A stretch of DNA of 64,000 nt from Macrostomum hystrix (lineage: Eukaryota; Platyhelminthes; Macrostomidae). Numbering within the stretch: the stretch's first letter is position 1; each line of letters starts with the position of its first letter. A program made the position numbers and the translations under genes. The stretch is from the NCBI GenBank assembly GCA_950097015.1, contig CATNEN010000002.1, forward strand, positions 5,487,001 through 5,551,000, in the 5' to 3' direction. Below, piece after piece: positions 48,880 to 60,246 of this stretch. Under the pieces are notes generated by a model that worked only from the letters and a program-made list of their open reading frames with translations, made no database searches and was not told where the DNA came from.

Positions 48880-49880
48880 GGGATGGAAGGGTGGAGATAA
48901 AGGGATGGCGATAAGAGATTAATTGGTGTAAGTATATAGACGAAAGGATGTAATGTAGGAGATGCTTGGACGGAAGGGATGGAATGGAGGAGATGAAGGG
49001 ATGTAAAGAAGGAGATGAAGGGATGGAATGGAGGAGATGAAGAGATAGAAGACAGAAGATAAAGGGAAACAACGGAGGAGATCAATGGATGGAAGGGAGA
49101 ATATTAAGGGATGGAAGGGAGGAGATCAATGGATGGAAGGGAGGAGATGAAGGGATGGAAGGGAGGAGATGAAGGGATGGAAGGGAGGAGATCAATGGAT
49201 GGAAGGGAGGAGATGAAGGGATGGAAGGGAGGAGATGAAGGGATGGAAGGGAGGAGATGAATGGATGGAAGGGAGGAGATGAAGGGATGGAAGGGAGGAG
49301 ATGAAGGGATGGAAGGGAGGAGATGAAGGGATGGAAGGGAGGCGATGAAGGGATAGAAGACAGAAGATGAAGGGGTGGAAGGGAGGAGATGAAGGGATGG
49401 AAGGGAGGCGATGAAGGGATACGAGTAGAAGACAGAAGATAAAGGGAAGGAAGGGAGGAGATGAATGGATGGAAGGGAGGAGATGAATGGATGGAAGGGA
49501 GGAGATGAATGGATGGAAGGGAGGAGATGAAGGGATGGAAGGGAGGAGATGAAGGGATGGAAGGGACTAGATGAAGGGATGGAAGGGAGGAGATGAAGGG
49601 ATGGAAGGGAGGCGATGAAGGGATAGAAGACAGAAGATGAAGGGAAGGAAGGGAGGAGATGAAGGGATGGAAGGGAGGCGATGAAGGGATAGAAGACAGA
49701 AGATGAAGGGATGGAAGGGAGGCGATGAAGGGATAGAAGACAGAAGATGAAGGGAAGGAAGGGAGGAGATGAATGGATGGAAGGGAGAAGATTAAGGGAT
49801 GGAAGGGAGGAGATGAAGGGATGGAAGGAGGAGATTTAGGGATGGAAGGGAGGAGATGAAGGGATGGAAGGGAGGGAATA
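48880..49880. repeat. 22-bp purine-rich minisatellite (GATGAAGGGATGGAAGGGAG)
   Basis: About 44 units with AGAAGACAGAAGAT and ATCAATGGAT variants. The long minus-strand open frame (PFHPFISSLPSLHL-like) is an artefact of the array. Confidence 0.96.
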
Positions 49881-50652
49881 ATCAATACAAACGGGATGCA
49901 GAGAGGATAACGGGACAAAGAGGTGTGGGAATTAAGAAATTTGGCCAAGATGGTTAGCAAAGGCTTCAGGAAATGAGCCTGCAAGCAGCTGAAGCCACAC
50001 CAAATCCTTTTTAGCCACAATGGGCTTCAGTTATGGCTTTACCCTCGGTAGTAATTCTACGAGCTGTGTCGAATGGCTCTGTGCTCAGGCTCAGGAATGC
50101 ATGGGTAAAATCTTTGAAAGTCTGCCAAATGTAGCGAATCTGTCTCATCTCCATTCGCTCTTTAACAACCTATGAGCCGGACAGCCATCTTTTCTATACA
50201 TATCGCCTGTATCAAAGGCTACGATAGACTTATACGCTCGTACATTGATGATTTTTACTTAATCAATTTTCTCGTAATTTTGCACCATCCATTCTTTTCC
50301 TTGTCTTTGTTCCCTTCCCTCACTTCTCCCAGTCTCAAATCTTCTCTCCCTCTCTCCCTCCTCTCTCACCACTCTCCCCTTCCTCTCTCTCCCCCATTCT
50401 CCCCTTCCCTTCTACCCCTCTTTCACCCTCTCCCTCCATCTCCCTCCATCTCTCCCTATGCGGTTTGCGCAGTCGGTGCAGCTTCCCCAGTTCTGTTTGC
50501 ATTTCTATCTTACAACAGTGACTGCCCTTTGACTTACAAGCCTGCAGCAGCCTCTCCGTATTCGGACACATTTCGTTAGCCCAAACCGCACTCTGAGGGA
50601 AACTAACGACTACGCCGCCAGAAGCATTGACGCCTGCATCTGTTGCGGCAGT
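49881..50652. other. Unique and CT-rich sequence, no supported gene
   Basis: Contains a CT-rich run at 50,320-50,460. A 127-codon minus-strand frame (50,335-50,718) has a real ATG but overlaps a perfect X-box and the CT run, so it is not called. Confidence 0.35.
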
Positions 50653-50666
50653 GTTGCCATGGCAAC
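50653..50666. promoter_or_regulatory. Perfect palindromic RFX X-box (GTTGCCATGGCAAC)
   Basis: Fully palindromic 14-bp X-box, 1.3 kb upstream of the ATG at 51,971. A shorter related GTTGCTATGCAAC is at 50,853-50,865. Confidence 0.6.
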
Positions 50667-51159
50667 GAACCAGGCAATTCCTAGCCCTTATTAGTGCACT
50701 TCTAATGCCACATTCCATTACAGCCGGCTCGACTGTATCGCACTAAGCTCGTGTTTTCGAGTTTTTAGGCGGCGCTCGGTCAGTTATTTGTGTACAACCG
50801 ACAGAAGCAATTTATTTCTGGGCTTAGCTGGGCCAAAATCTTCTGCCTAGTAGTTGCTATGCAACTAGCCATTATTTCACAGCAATGCTTCTTTTGACGA
50901 AGCGCCTAAACGATGCAATGATCAGATTTGAACTTTGAAACGATAAACAATAAATTTGCAATTTAGATGGGGGGTGCTGGGCCAGTTGCAACTGTCGTGT
51001 TAGCTTGCTTTGCACAGACATTGATTCTGAAAATGCTGATCGTATTAAGCAATCTTTTTTTTCACCAATAACTGGTTCGGTAAATTTCTGTAGTTTGAAA
51101 TCTATTTTAAACAAAGTGACTAGGGTTTCACACGGCTAGAAAAACTCCCCGCCTGGATG

Positions 51160-51173
51160 GTTGCCATGGAAAC
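51160..51173. promoter_or_regulatory. RFX X-box (GTTGCCATGGAAAC)
   Basis: One mismatch to the palindromic X-box. It lies about 60 bp before the start-codon minisatellite and about 800 bp before the ATG; without the array it would be at promoter distance. Confidence 0.55.
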
Positions 51174-51231
51174 CAGTAATTAATCCCAAACCTCAATATC
51201 CCAACGCCCTGATTTCAAGACCCAGCCCATG

Positions 51232-51970
51232 ACTACAAGATCCCACCTGCATGACTACAAGATCCCAACTGCATGACTACAAGATCCCAACTGCATGACT
51301 ACAAGATCCCACCTGCATGACTACAAGATCCCAACTGCATGACTACGCTCGCACAAGATCCCACCTGCATGACTTCAAGATCCCACCTGCATGACTACAA
51401 GATCCCAACTGCATGAATACAAGATCCCAACTGCATGACTACAAGATTCCAACTGCATGACTACAAGATCCCAACCCATGACTACAAGATCCCAACTACA
51501 TGACTACGCTCGTACAAGATCCCACCTGCATGACTTCAAGATCCCACCTGCATGACTACAAGATCCCAACTGCATGACTACAAGATCCCAACTGCATGAC
51601 TTCAAGATCCCAACTGCATGACTACAAGATCCCAACTGCATGACTACAAGATCCCAACTGCATGACTTCAAGATCCCAACTGCATGACAACAAGATCCCA
51701 ACTGCATGACTACAAGATCCCAACTGCATGACTACAAGATCCCAACTGCATGACTACAAGATCCCAACTGCATGACTTCAAGATCCCAACTGCATGACTA
51801 CAAGATCCCAACTGCATGACTTCAAGATCCCAACTGCATGACTACAAGATCCCAACTGTATGACTTCAAGATCCCAACTGCATGACTACAAGATCCCAAC
51901 TGCATGACTACAAGATCCCAACTGCATGACTACAAGATCCCAACTGCATGACTACAAGATCCCAACACCC
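51232..51970. repeat. 22-bp minisatellite containing a start-codon cassette
   Basis: About 33 units of CATGACTACAAGATCCCAAC plus TG. ATGACTACAAGATCCC is identical to the first 16 bases of the coding exon that begins at 51,971, so nearly every unit carries a copy of the initiation codon and the next four codons. Two units hold an extra ACGCTCG(C/T) insertion. Confidence 0.97.
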
Positions 51971-52156
51971 ATGACTACAAGATCCCGAATTTATTTCAGA
52001 CGGAAGTCCACTGACACGAAGCCGCAGAAGCAGCAACGGACCCACCTGAGCTACCTGTCTAGCGATGAGTTTGTTGAGCCACACCCCGGATTCAACTATG
52101 AGCCAAAGCTCTGTCTCATCCAGCAATGCCGGCCCAGACCAATGACTCCGCTTCAG
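51971..52156 (+). CDS. First coding exon of an unrecognised, probably ciliary, gene
   Basis: Product not recognised. ATG at 51,971 opens 62 codons ending CTTCAG|GTAAGA, phase 0. The N-terminus is basic (RIYFRRKSTDTKPQKQQR), followed by THLSYLSSDEFVEPHPGF and CLIQQCRPRPMTPLQ. TTTATTTCAG inside it (51,990-51,999) could instead be an acceptor, which would make this an internal exon beginning RRKSTD. X-boxes at 50,653 and 51,160 suggest RFX control. The next phase-compatible exon on this strand is at 57,795. Between them lie 5.6 kb of intron with three minisatellites. Confidence 0.55.
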
Positions 52157-52664
52157 GTAAGACCCAAGTAACAACCAATGCGAAAACAAATTCTAAACAC
52201 CTAAAAGTGCACAATGCACCCGAAGCGGTTCGGTTGCTGTTGTTGGTGCGCAAAAGAAATAGGCTTTGTGGCAAATAAACACGGTGTGTCGTGAGAAAGC
52301 AGGGACTCAAGATTCAGTCAAAAGCAGCCGCGGTTAAGTGTAAACAAAGCATGCATTCAGTAAACTCATTCTGTAGGAACACTCTCTTCTCCGTTGATAT
52401 ACAATGTCGCAAACCTGACTTTAATTTACAGAGAAGAGAAACAAGAAATTTGCCTTCCATTAAGGGGCCAGTTCGTTTCTCTACAGAGCTCAGGTTACTC
52501 TGTCGCATTTTACCGTTTTCGCTTTCTATTCATTTATAGGAGAAACCTAAATTAGTTTCCGGTGCTGCTTTGCACTAATTTGGCATTGAATCAAACAAAA
52601 AATAAGTGCTTGAATGTTGCATGTTATAATCGGGGAAAATATCTTATATAAAATTCCCATCTAA
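52157..52664. other. Intronic unique sequence
   Basis: AT-rich sequence after the donor at 52,156. No further exon was recognised. Confidence 0.35.
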
Positions 52665-54645
52665 GTCTGATCCCATCTCAGTTCAATCCCATCTCAGTGC
52701 AATCCCATCTCAGTCTGATCCCATCTCAGTCCAATCCCATCTCAGTGCAATCCCATCTCAGTCCAATCCCATCTCAGTCTGATCCCATCTCAGTGCAATT
52801 CCATCTCAGTGCAATCCCATCTCAGTCTGATCCCATCTCAGTCCAATCCCATCTCAGTCCAATCCCATCTCAGTCTTATCCCATCTCAGTCCAATCCCAT
52901 CTCAGTGCAATCCCATCTCAGTGCAATCCCATCTCAGTCTGATCCCATCTCAGTCTGATCCCATCTCAGTTCAATCCCATCTCAGTCCAATCCCATCTCA
53001 GTTCAATCCCATCTCAGTCTGATCCCATCTCAGTTCAATCCCATCTCAGTGCAATCCCATCTCAGTCCAATCCCATCTCAGTTCAATCCCATCTCAGTCC
53101 AATCCCAACTCAGTCCAATCCCATCTCAGTTCAATCCCATCTCAGTCCAATCCCAACTCAGTGCAATCCCATCTCAGTGCAATCCCATCTCACTCCAATC
53201 CCATCTCAGTGCAATCCTATCTCGGTCTGATCCCATCTCAGTCCAATCCCATCTCAGTTCAATCCCATCTCAGTTCAATCCCATTTCAGTTCAATCCCAT
53301 CTCAGTCCAATCCCATCTCAGTCCAATCCCATCTCAGTCCAATCCCATCTCAGTTCAATCCCATCTCAGTCCAATCCCATCTCAGTCCAATCCCATCTCA
53401 GTGCAATCCCATCTCAGTGCAATCCCATCTCAGTCTGATCCCATCTCAGTCCAATCCCATCTCAGTCCAATCCCATCTCAGTCTTATCCCATCTCAGTCC
53501 AATCCCATCTCAGTGCAATCCCATCTCAGTGCAATCCCATCTCAGTCTGATCCCATCTCAGTCTGATCCCATCTCAGTTCAATCCCATCTCAGTCCAATC
53601 CCATCTCAGTTCAATCCCATCTCAGTCTGATCCCATCTCAGTTCAATCCCATCTCAGTCCAATCCCATCTCAGTCCAATCCCATCTCAGTTCAATCCCAT
53701 CTCAGTCCAATCCCATCTCAGTCCAATCCCATCTCAGTGCAATCCCATCTCACTCCAATCCCATCTCAGTGCAATCCCATCTCAGTGCAATCCCATCTCA
53801 CTCCAATCCCATCTCAGTGCAATCCTATCTCGGTCTGATCCCATCTCAGTCCAATCCCATCTCAGTTCAATCCCATCTCAGTTCAATCCCATTTCAGTTC
53901 AATCCCATCTCAGTCCAATCCCATCTCAGTCCAATCCCATCTCAGTCCAATCCCATCTCAGTTCAATCCCATCTCAGTCCAATCCCATCTCAGTGCAATC
54001 CCATCTCAGTGCAATCCCATCTCAGTCTGATCCCATCTCAGTCTGATCCCATCTCAGTTCAATCCCATCTCAGTCCAATCCCATCTCAGTTCAATCCCAT
54101 CTCAGTCTGATCCCATCTCAGTTCAATCCCATCTCAGTCCAATCCCATCTCAGTCCAATCCCATCTCAGTTCAATCCCATCTCAGTCCAATCCCATCTCA
54201 GTCCAATCCCATCTCAGTGCAATCCCATCTCACTCCAATCCCATCTCAGTGCAATCCCATCTCAGTGCAATCCCATCTCACTCCAATCCCATCTCAGTGC
54301 AATCCTATCTCGGTCTGATCCCATCTCAGTCCAATCCCATCTCAGTTCAATCCCATCTCAGTTCAATCCCATTTCAGTTCAATCCCATCTCAGTCCAATC
54401 CCATCTCAGTCCAATCCCATCTCAGTCCAATCCCATCTCAGTTCAATCCCATCTCAGTCCAATCCCATCTCAGTCCAATCCCATCTCAGTGCAATCCCAT
54501 CTCACTCCAATCCCATCTCAGTGCAATCCTATCTCAGTCTGATCCCATCTCAGTCCAATCCCATCTCAGTTCAATCCCATCTCAGTCCAATCCCATCTCA
54601 GTCCAATCCCATCTCAGTCCAATCCCATCTCAGTCCAATCCTATT
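52665..54645. repeat. 16-bp minisatellite (TCCCATCTCAGTCCAA), about 124 copies
   Basis: Variants end CCAA, GCAA, TCAA or CTGA. A marker (CCTATCTCGGTCTG) occurs at about 53,216, 53,824 and 54,304, spacings of 608 and 480 bp (38 and 30 units), which shows block duplications of whole units. Confidence 0.98.
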
Positions 54646-55409
54646 TTAGCTTACAAAATGAAGCATAAGAAAGTCTAGTCCTTGGCCCAGACATTCGGTG
54701 ATTCAGAATCAGATAAGAAGTTGAACTCTTTAGCCTAAAATGTATGCGCTGGCTTCAGTTAGTCTGGTAAACAATTTAAAGTACGGCCCACCCCAACTGC
54801 GGCACAGGTGTCAAGCAGTGTAATAAGTCAAAGAAGGCGGCAAGCATACATGGAACAGCAAGCCATAGCTCCCACCGAGAAAATTGCAGTTTGATTTAGC
54901 TAGAACACATTTCACCCTTGACTCCCCGCAAGTTTATATTTCTTTAAAGGGCTGTGTAAATCTAGTGGACAGAAAATTCACACTCCCACTTGACTAGGCT
55001 CCATGCAGGTGTGTCAGCAATATTTAATCTTCCGTTCTGCACTATAATTTATGATTGCGCTTCAAAATGTTTTAAGCTTGTAATTTCACAGCAAACTTCG
55101 TGACAAAAGGGTGGTCATCTGAGCGATAATTTTTTTAGATGTTTTAATCTAAAAATTAAAATTTTGTGAAAAATTCTCTCCCTCTAAGTCTAAGGACTCA
55201 TTCCGTGCTCAGTACCGATTGACTTTCGCAGTCATGTTGTGAGACAACTTTTTTCAAGTGATTTTCTAGTTTTCTCTGACGCAGTGTTAGGTGCCTTTGC
55301 ACTCTAATTATTTTTAATTTTTTACTGTGACACCACTTTCTTTTATTTTACGAGCACCCTACTCTTTTATTGGTCAACTCTTTCGCTTAAGCGTCATTAA
55401 AATGAGGTG
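54646..55409. other. Unique AT-rich sequence
   Basis: No gene or RNA recognised. Confidence 0.4.
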
Positions 55410-55770
55410 CTCTCCCCTCTCTCTCTCTCTGTCTTATCTCTCTCCTCTCTCCCCATCTTCCCATCCATCTCTCTCGCGATCTCCAAATCTCTCTCCCATC
55501 TCAGCTACATCTCTCCCAATCTCCCTCCTTTCTCCCCATCTCTCCCCCCATCTCTCTCCCTATCTCTCTCCAATCTTCCAATCTCCCTCCTTTCTCCCCA
55601 TCTCTCCCCCCATCTCTCTCCCTATCTCTCTCCATCTCCCAATCTCCCTCCTATCTCCCAATCTCCTTCTTCTCTCTCCATCTCCCAATCTCTCTCCTAT
55701 CTCCCTATCTCCACATTCCGTTCCTCTCTGCCCACATCTCTCTCCTATCTCATACTGTCCCCGTCTTCCT
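55410..55770. repeat. CT-rich imperfect repeat (CTCTCTCCCAATCTCC)
   Basis: Irregular units of CTCCCAATCTCCCTCC and CCCCATCTCTC. Long open frames here are low-complexity artefacts. Confidence 0.85.
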
Positions 55771-56129
55771 TGCATAAATTCTGACGCACAAAAAGCTATT
55801 CATCAGTTCATTCATCATCCGACTAGCTCCTAGCCCGACGTGATTTGCTGACCCGCGGTGGCCTGCGGGCGCCCTGATCGTTAAGAAACTGCGTTGAAAA
55901 GCCTCTCGCTTTCCCATTGTTTCGCTACCATTCAGAAGGCCTGCGTCATTGCGTAGCTAAAGAAGACAGCAGGCTGGAAACAAGAAAAGTCTTGGCCTTC
56001 TTAAGACAGACGGCATGCCTGAACTTCGGCAGAATAATAATAAACCTTAAAGTACAAATTCCCTCCTAACTAAATCCCTACATTCGTTAGATCCGGCCCT
56101 ATGCATGCCCGCATGGCTTTTCCTAGAAA

Positions 56130-56290
56130 TAGAAATTCTTCAGAGCGCCTCCCCTCCGCCTCCATGGCTGAGCGGACAGGCCTTTCTTTTAGTTTTTTTG
56201 CGCGCCTGGACTGCAGCAGACCGCATCGAAATCCCAAGTGTTGCGTGCGACCACTGGCCCGGGGCAGGGGGGGGCTAAAATGACGCGACG
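56130..56290 (+). mobile_element. Possible tRNA-derived element
   Basis: CCATGGCTGAGCGGACAGGC resembles a Leu/Ser-type tRNA A-box region, and GCATCGAAATCCC about 50 bp on is a poor B box. A GC-rich tail follows up to about 56,460. No second copy in the window. Confidence 0.25.
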
Positions 56291-56474
56291 AGTGACAGGG
56301 CGAGACGCACAGAGGGGGAAGTCGCTGCCAACACTGGGTCTAGGGGGGGGGCTGAAGCAGCTCACGCTAAGGCTGAGTGCGGCACAATGCAGAGTGCAGT
56401 CTTGAGTATGTGGGAGATCGGCTGCCTAAAGATAATGCTAACGTCAACAGCGGGAGGGATTTTTCACTGGACAG

Positions 56475-56862
56475 ATCAGACACGGGAGAGATGAGACACG
56501 GGAGAGATGAGACAGGGGAGAGATGAGACAGGGGAGAGATGAGAGACGGCAAAGATGAGACAGGGGAGAGATGAGACACGGGAGAGATGAGTCACGGGAG
56601 AGATGAGACAGGGGAGAGATGAGACACGGGAGAGATGAGACAGGGGAGAGATAAGACCGTGGAGAGATGAGACACGGGAGAGATGAGACCGTGGAGAGAT
56701 GAGACACGGGAGAGATGAGACAGGGGAGAGATGAGACACGGGAGAGATGAGACAGGGGAGAGATAAGACCGTGGAGAGATGAGACACGGCAGAGATGAGA
56801 CAGGGGAGAGATGAGACACGGCAGAGATGAGACAGGGGAGAGATGAGACACGGCAGAGATGA
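56475..56862. repeat. 16-bp minisatellite, second array of the 16.6-kb family
   Basis: Units ACACGGGAGAGATGAG and ACAGGGGAGAGATGAG, same strand as the array at 16,556-17,335, 39 kb away. The flank 56,863-57,192 is AT-rich without features. Confidence 0.96.
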
Positions 56863-57192
56863 GAGTCGAAATGTGGAAAATATACGGTTCGTAGTATTTA
56901 GAAAAAAGTGCAATATGCCAGACACAGACAGACACTAATGCAGTACTTTGCGCCTATATTTTTATGCATTTTATTGATTAGTGATTTATGATTCCCAGAA
57001 CCGAAGTTATTCCCTTTGCCGACAGCGTACGAAAAAAAATGCGTAGAACACAAGTGCAAACTATGTGATGCGGAACTCCGATTATTAATTATTTAACATA
57101 TCTGGCCAATTTAGTAACTACATGGGACTTCAAAACAAACAAGAAAACAATTACCATAAATACATTTTTACCGGATTAATGTCCCTAACTTA

Positions 57193-57715
57193 TCTCACAC
57201 CCTCTCTCTGATCTCACCCAATCTCTCTCTGATCTCACCCAATCTCTCTCTGATCTCACCCAATCTCTCTCTGATCTCACCTAATCTCTCTCTGATCTCA
57301 CCCAACCTCTCTCTGATCTCACCCAATCTCTCTCTGATCTCACCCAATCTCTCTCTGATCTCACCCAATCTCTCTCTGATCTCACCCAATCTCTCTCTGA
57401 TCTCACCCAATCTCTCTCTGATCTCACCCAATCTCTCTCTGATCTCACCCAATCTCTCTCTGATCTCACCCAACCTCTCTCTGATCTCACCCAATCTCTC
57501 TCTGATCTCACCCAATCTCTCTCTGATCTCACCCAACCTCTCTCTGATCTCACCCAATCTCTCTCTGATCTCACCCAATCTCTCTCTGATCTCACCCAAC
57601 CTCTCTCTGATCTCACCCAATCTCTCTCTGATCTCACCCAACCTCTCTCTGATCTCAACTTATCTCTCTGATCTCACCCAATCTATCTCTGATCTCACCC
57701 TATCTCTCTCTTTTT
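57193..57715. repeat. 19-bp minisatellite (CTCTCTGATCTCACCCAAT)
   Basis: About 27 highly uniform units; the only common variant is CCCAACC. It ends about 80 bp before the acceptor at 57,794. Confidence 0.97.
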
Positions 57716-57794
57716 AGCTTTTATTTCTCACCCTTCCCTCACCCTCTATCAATCAAACTAAAATCTCAGCAGCATCTCTCTCACGCACGCGTAG

Positions 57795-58160
57795 GCCTGG
57801 ATCGGTTACCATGGCAACGTGTACTTTACCCCGCTGCTCATCCGGGGCACCGAGCTACCCCTGGTGACCTCGGCTCATCGCATCGACTCCGGCGCAGCCT
57901 ACGGACCAACACTTCACCAACATCCCACTAGTCCCAGCTGCCATCATACACCTGGCCCAGGTGTGCCATACAACGGAGGTAGTCTTCGCCTCCGCGCCGT
58001 AGGCGAGAGTCTGCCAGCGGCTGCGGGCACCGGGCGTTCGTGGCAGTGGCGGCGACATCAAAGGCGGCATCATCCGCCTGTGGGCCACTGGCACAGCGGC
58101 CATGAGAGCGATTCGCTGGGTCACAAAATTCTGGCTGTTGAGCCGACCACAATGGGCTAA
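57795..58160 (+). CDS. Candidate downstream exon(s) of the 52-kb gene, frame uncertain
   Basis: After an acceptor (CACGCGTAG at 57,794) the phase-0 frame reads AWIGYHGNVYFTPLLIRGTE and LPLVTSAHRIDSGAAYG with clear coding composition. It then becomes His/Pro-rich and stops at TAA 58,158-58,160. The frame beginning DQHFTNIPLVPAAIIHLAQV (from 57,904) has better codon character there but meets TAG at 58,000-58,002 and continues after it (GGDIKGGIIRLWATGTA). So there is an indel, an internal splice, or decay. An X-box-like GTTACCATGGCAAC (57,805-57,818) lies in the exon. Product not recognised. Confidence 0.4.
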   Translation, partial: AWIGYHGNVYFTPLLIRGTELPLVTSAHRIDSGAAYGPTLHQHPTSPSCHHTPGPGVPYNGGSLRLRAVGESLPAAAGTGRSWQWRRHQRRHHPPVGHWHSGHESDSLGHKILAVEPTTMG

Positions 58161-58734
58161 AATCACCTCGCCAGGATAATTATTATTATTAACCAGTAAA
58201 AACTGCTAGCTCCTCCCCTATAAATAATTTTATATCTTCTAATCAATTCATTAGTTGTCTACTGATTCAATATAATTTATTACCTGTCATTTCTGTCTTA
58301 ATCGTTTATTTAAATTTAATAATTATTATTTCCGCGTCGTTTATTTAAAAATGTTTTGTTATTTTGCCAAAATGTGGACCGTAAATTGCCAGAAATTTAC
58401 AGTAATCAGATAAAGAACTTGGGTAGAATTTTATCAAGCACCCTTAAAATTATTGGAGCCTGAACAAATAGCAGAACAGAGCATTTCGCTACACTGGCCC
58501 CCCACAATGTGCATTTCAGTCAGCCATGTGCCCTGCACCTTATCTAAACTGAGCCAAAAAAACAAGCCTTACAAATTCGTCAAGATAAACAATGCAATGC
58601 AATAAATTCAAGCACAATCACGTGACTCAGGCAGCTTATCGGCTGCTTCATGACACAAATTGGGCATTGTAAAAACTTGTTAGAATTCAAGCACTTTTCA
58701 TGGTACAGGACTGAAAAAGCTTTTAACTGCTGTG
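58161..58734. other. AT-rich 3' flank
   Basis: No gene or RNA recognised. Confidence 0.4.
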
Positions 58735-59690
58735 AGAGAGATTGTGAGAGACAGTGGGTGAGATCGTGTGAGACAGTGGGAGAGATCGTGTGAGACAGTG
58801 GGAGAGATTGTGAGAGACAGTGGGAGAGATCGTGTGAGACAGTGGGTGAGATCGTGTGAGACAGTGGGTGAGATCGTGTGAGACAGTGGGTGAGATCGTG
58901 TGAGACAGTGGGTGAGATCGTGTGAGACAGTGGGTGAGATCGTGTGAGACAGTGGGTGAGATCGTGTGAGACAGTGGGTGAGATCGTGTGAGACAGTGGG
59001 TGAGATCGTGTGAGACAGTGGGTGAGATCGTGTGAGACAGTGGGTGAGATCGTGTGAGACAGTGGGTGAGATTGTGAGACAGTGGGAGAGATTGTGAGAT
59101 AGTGGGAGAGATTGAGACAGTGGGAGAGATTGTGAGAGACAGTGGGAGAGATCGTGTGAGACTGTGGGAGAGATTGTGAGATAGAGTGGGTGAGATTGTG
59201 AGACAGTGGGAGAGATTGTGAGACAGTGGGAGAGATTGTGAGACAGTGGGAGAGATTGTGAGACAGTGGGAGAGATTGTGAGACAGTGGGAGAGATTGTG
59301 AGACAGTGGGAGAGATTGAGACAGTGGGAGAGATTGTGAGAGACAGTGGGAGAGATCGTGTGAGACAGTGGGAGAGATTGTGAGACAGTGGGAGAGATTG
59401 TGAGATAGTGGGAGAGATTGAGACAGTGGGAGAGATTGTGAGAGACAGTGGGAGAGATCGTGTGAGACTGTGGGAGAGATTGTGAGATAGAGTGGGTGAG
59501 ATTGTGAGACTGTGGGAGAGATTGTGAGATAGAGTGGGTGAGATTGTGAGAGACAGTGGGAGAGATTGTGGCAGGGATTGTGAACAACTGCGAGAGAGAT
59601 TGTGAGAGACAGTGGGTGAGATTGTGAGAGACAGTGGGAGAGATTGTGAGGGACTGTGGAGAGATTTGGAGAGATTGTGGCAGGCATCGT
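58735..59690. repeat. About 20-bp minisatellite, left arm of an inverted pair
   Basis: Units GAGACAGTGGGAGAGATTGT with GTGTGAGACAGTGGGTGAGATC variants. The reverse complement of this family forms the array at 60,247-60,992. Confidence 0.97.
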
Positions 59691-60009
59691 GGGAGATAAA
59701 GGTATTATCAAGATGAAGGACTTAAAAGCAGTTAGTTTCGGAGGATTAGAAGCAAGCAGCATTTGCAGACTCAAAGGCGTAGAAAATCCACAGAAAAAAT
59801 TCCAAAAGACCGGAGGAAGACTGATGATAAGAGGACTGCAGCGGGGATTAAGGAAATCAAATGGGAAGAGGAAGGCGAGAGTGAGACGCGACTATGAGAG
59901 GCCTCAGCCAGAAAAGTGTCAAGGCTTCATCACAGGCTGGGGCAGCTCAGCTTATTTTAGCTTCATTATTGGTGTTGATAATTTAATTTTGCCTCACGTC
60001 CGTCCGCAG

Positions 60010-60187
60010 TTCCCCAGACAAGGGAAGAGATAAAAACCTGGCCTTGCTTGACGACGAGAAGGGCATCAGTCACCATCAGCGGTCGGCGCAGACCTCCGTC
60101 ACACGTCTGGGGTTAGGACTGGGGTGTACTTTTAACAGCTTGGCTACGGGCCTGCATAGCGGGAATTCGCATTTTTATACTCGATAA
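60010..60187 (+). CDS. Possible terminal exon between the inverted arrays
   Basis: Coding-like GC-rich segment after an acceptor (GTCCGCAG). Frame: SPDKGRDKNLALLDDEKG, ISHHQRSAQTSVTRLGLG, then a stop TAA at 60,185-60,187, with ATTAAA four bases later. No matching upstream exon could be assigned, so it may be spurious. A donor-like GG|GTTAGG at 60,111 would make it internal. Confidence 0.3.
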
Positions 60188-60246
60188 AGAATTAAAAAAT
60201 GTGGTATAATCTACTGTGGAGACATTGTGGAGAGCTTATTCGTTCG

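Noticed and set aside
49082..50020. 312-codon minus-strand frame (PSIPSSPPFHPFISSLP)
   Set aside because: Translation of the 22-bp purine array.
50335..50718. Minus-strand 127-codon frame with real ATG
   Set aside because: Overlaps a perfect X-box and ends in a CT-rich simple run; composition not coding-like.
58580..59774. Minus-strand frames of 335-358 codons (SHNLSHCLTISPTV)
   Set aside because: Low-complexity reading of the minisatellite; no domain or unique coding flank.
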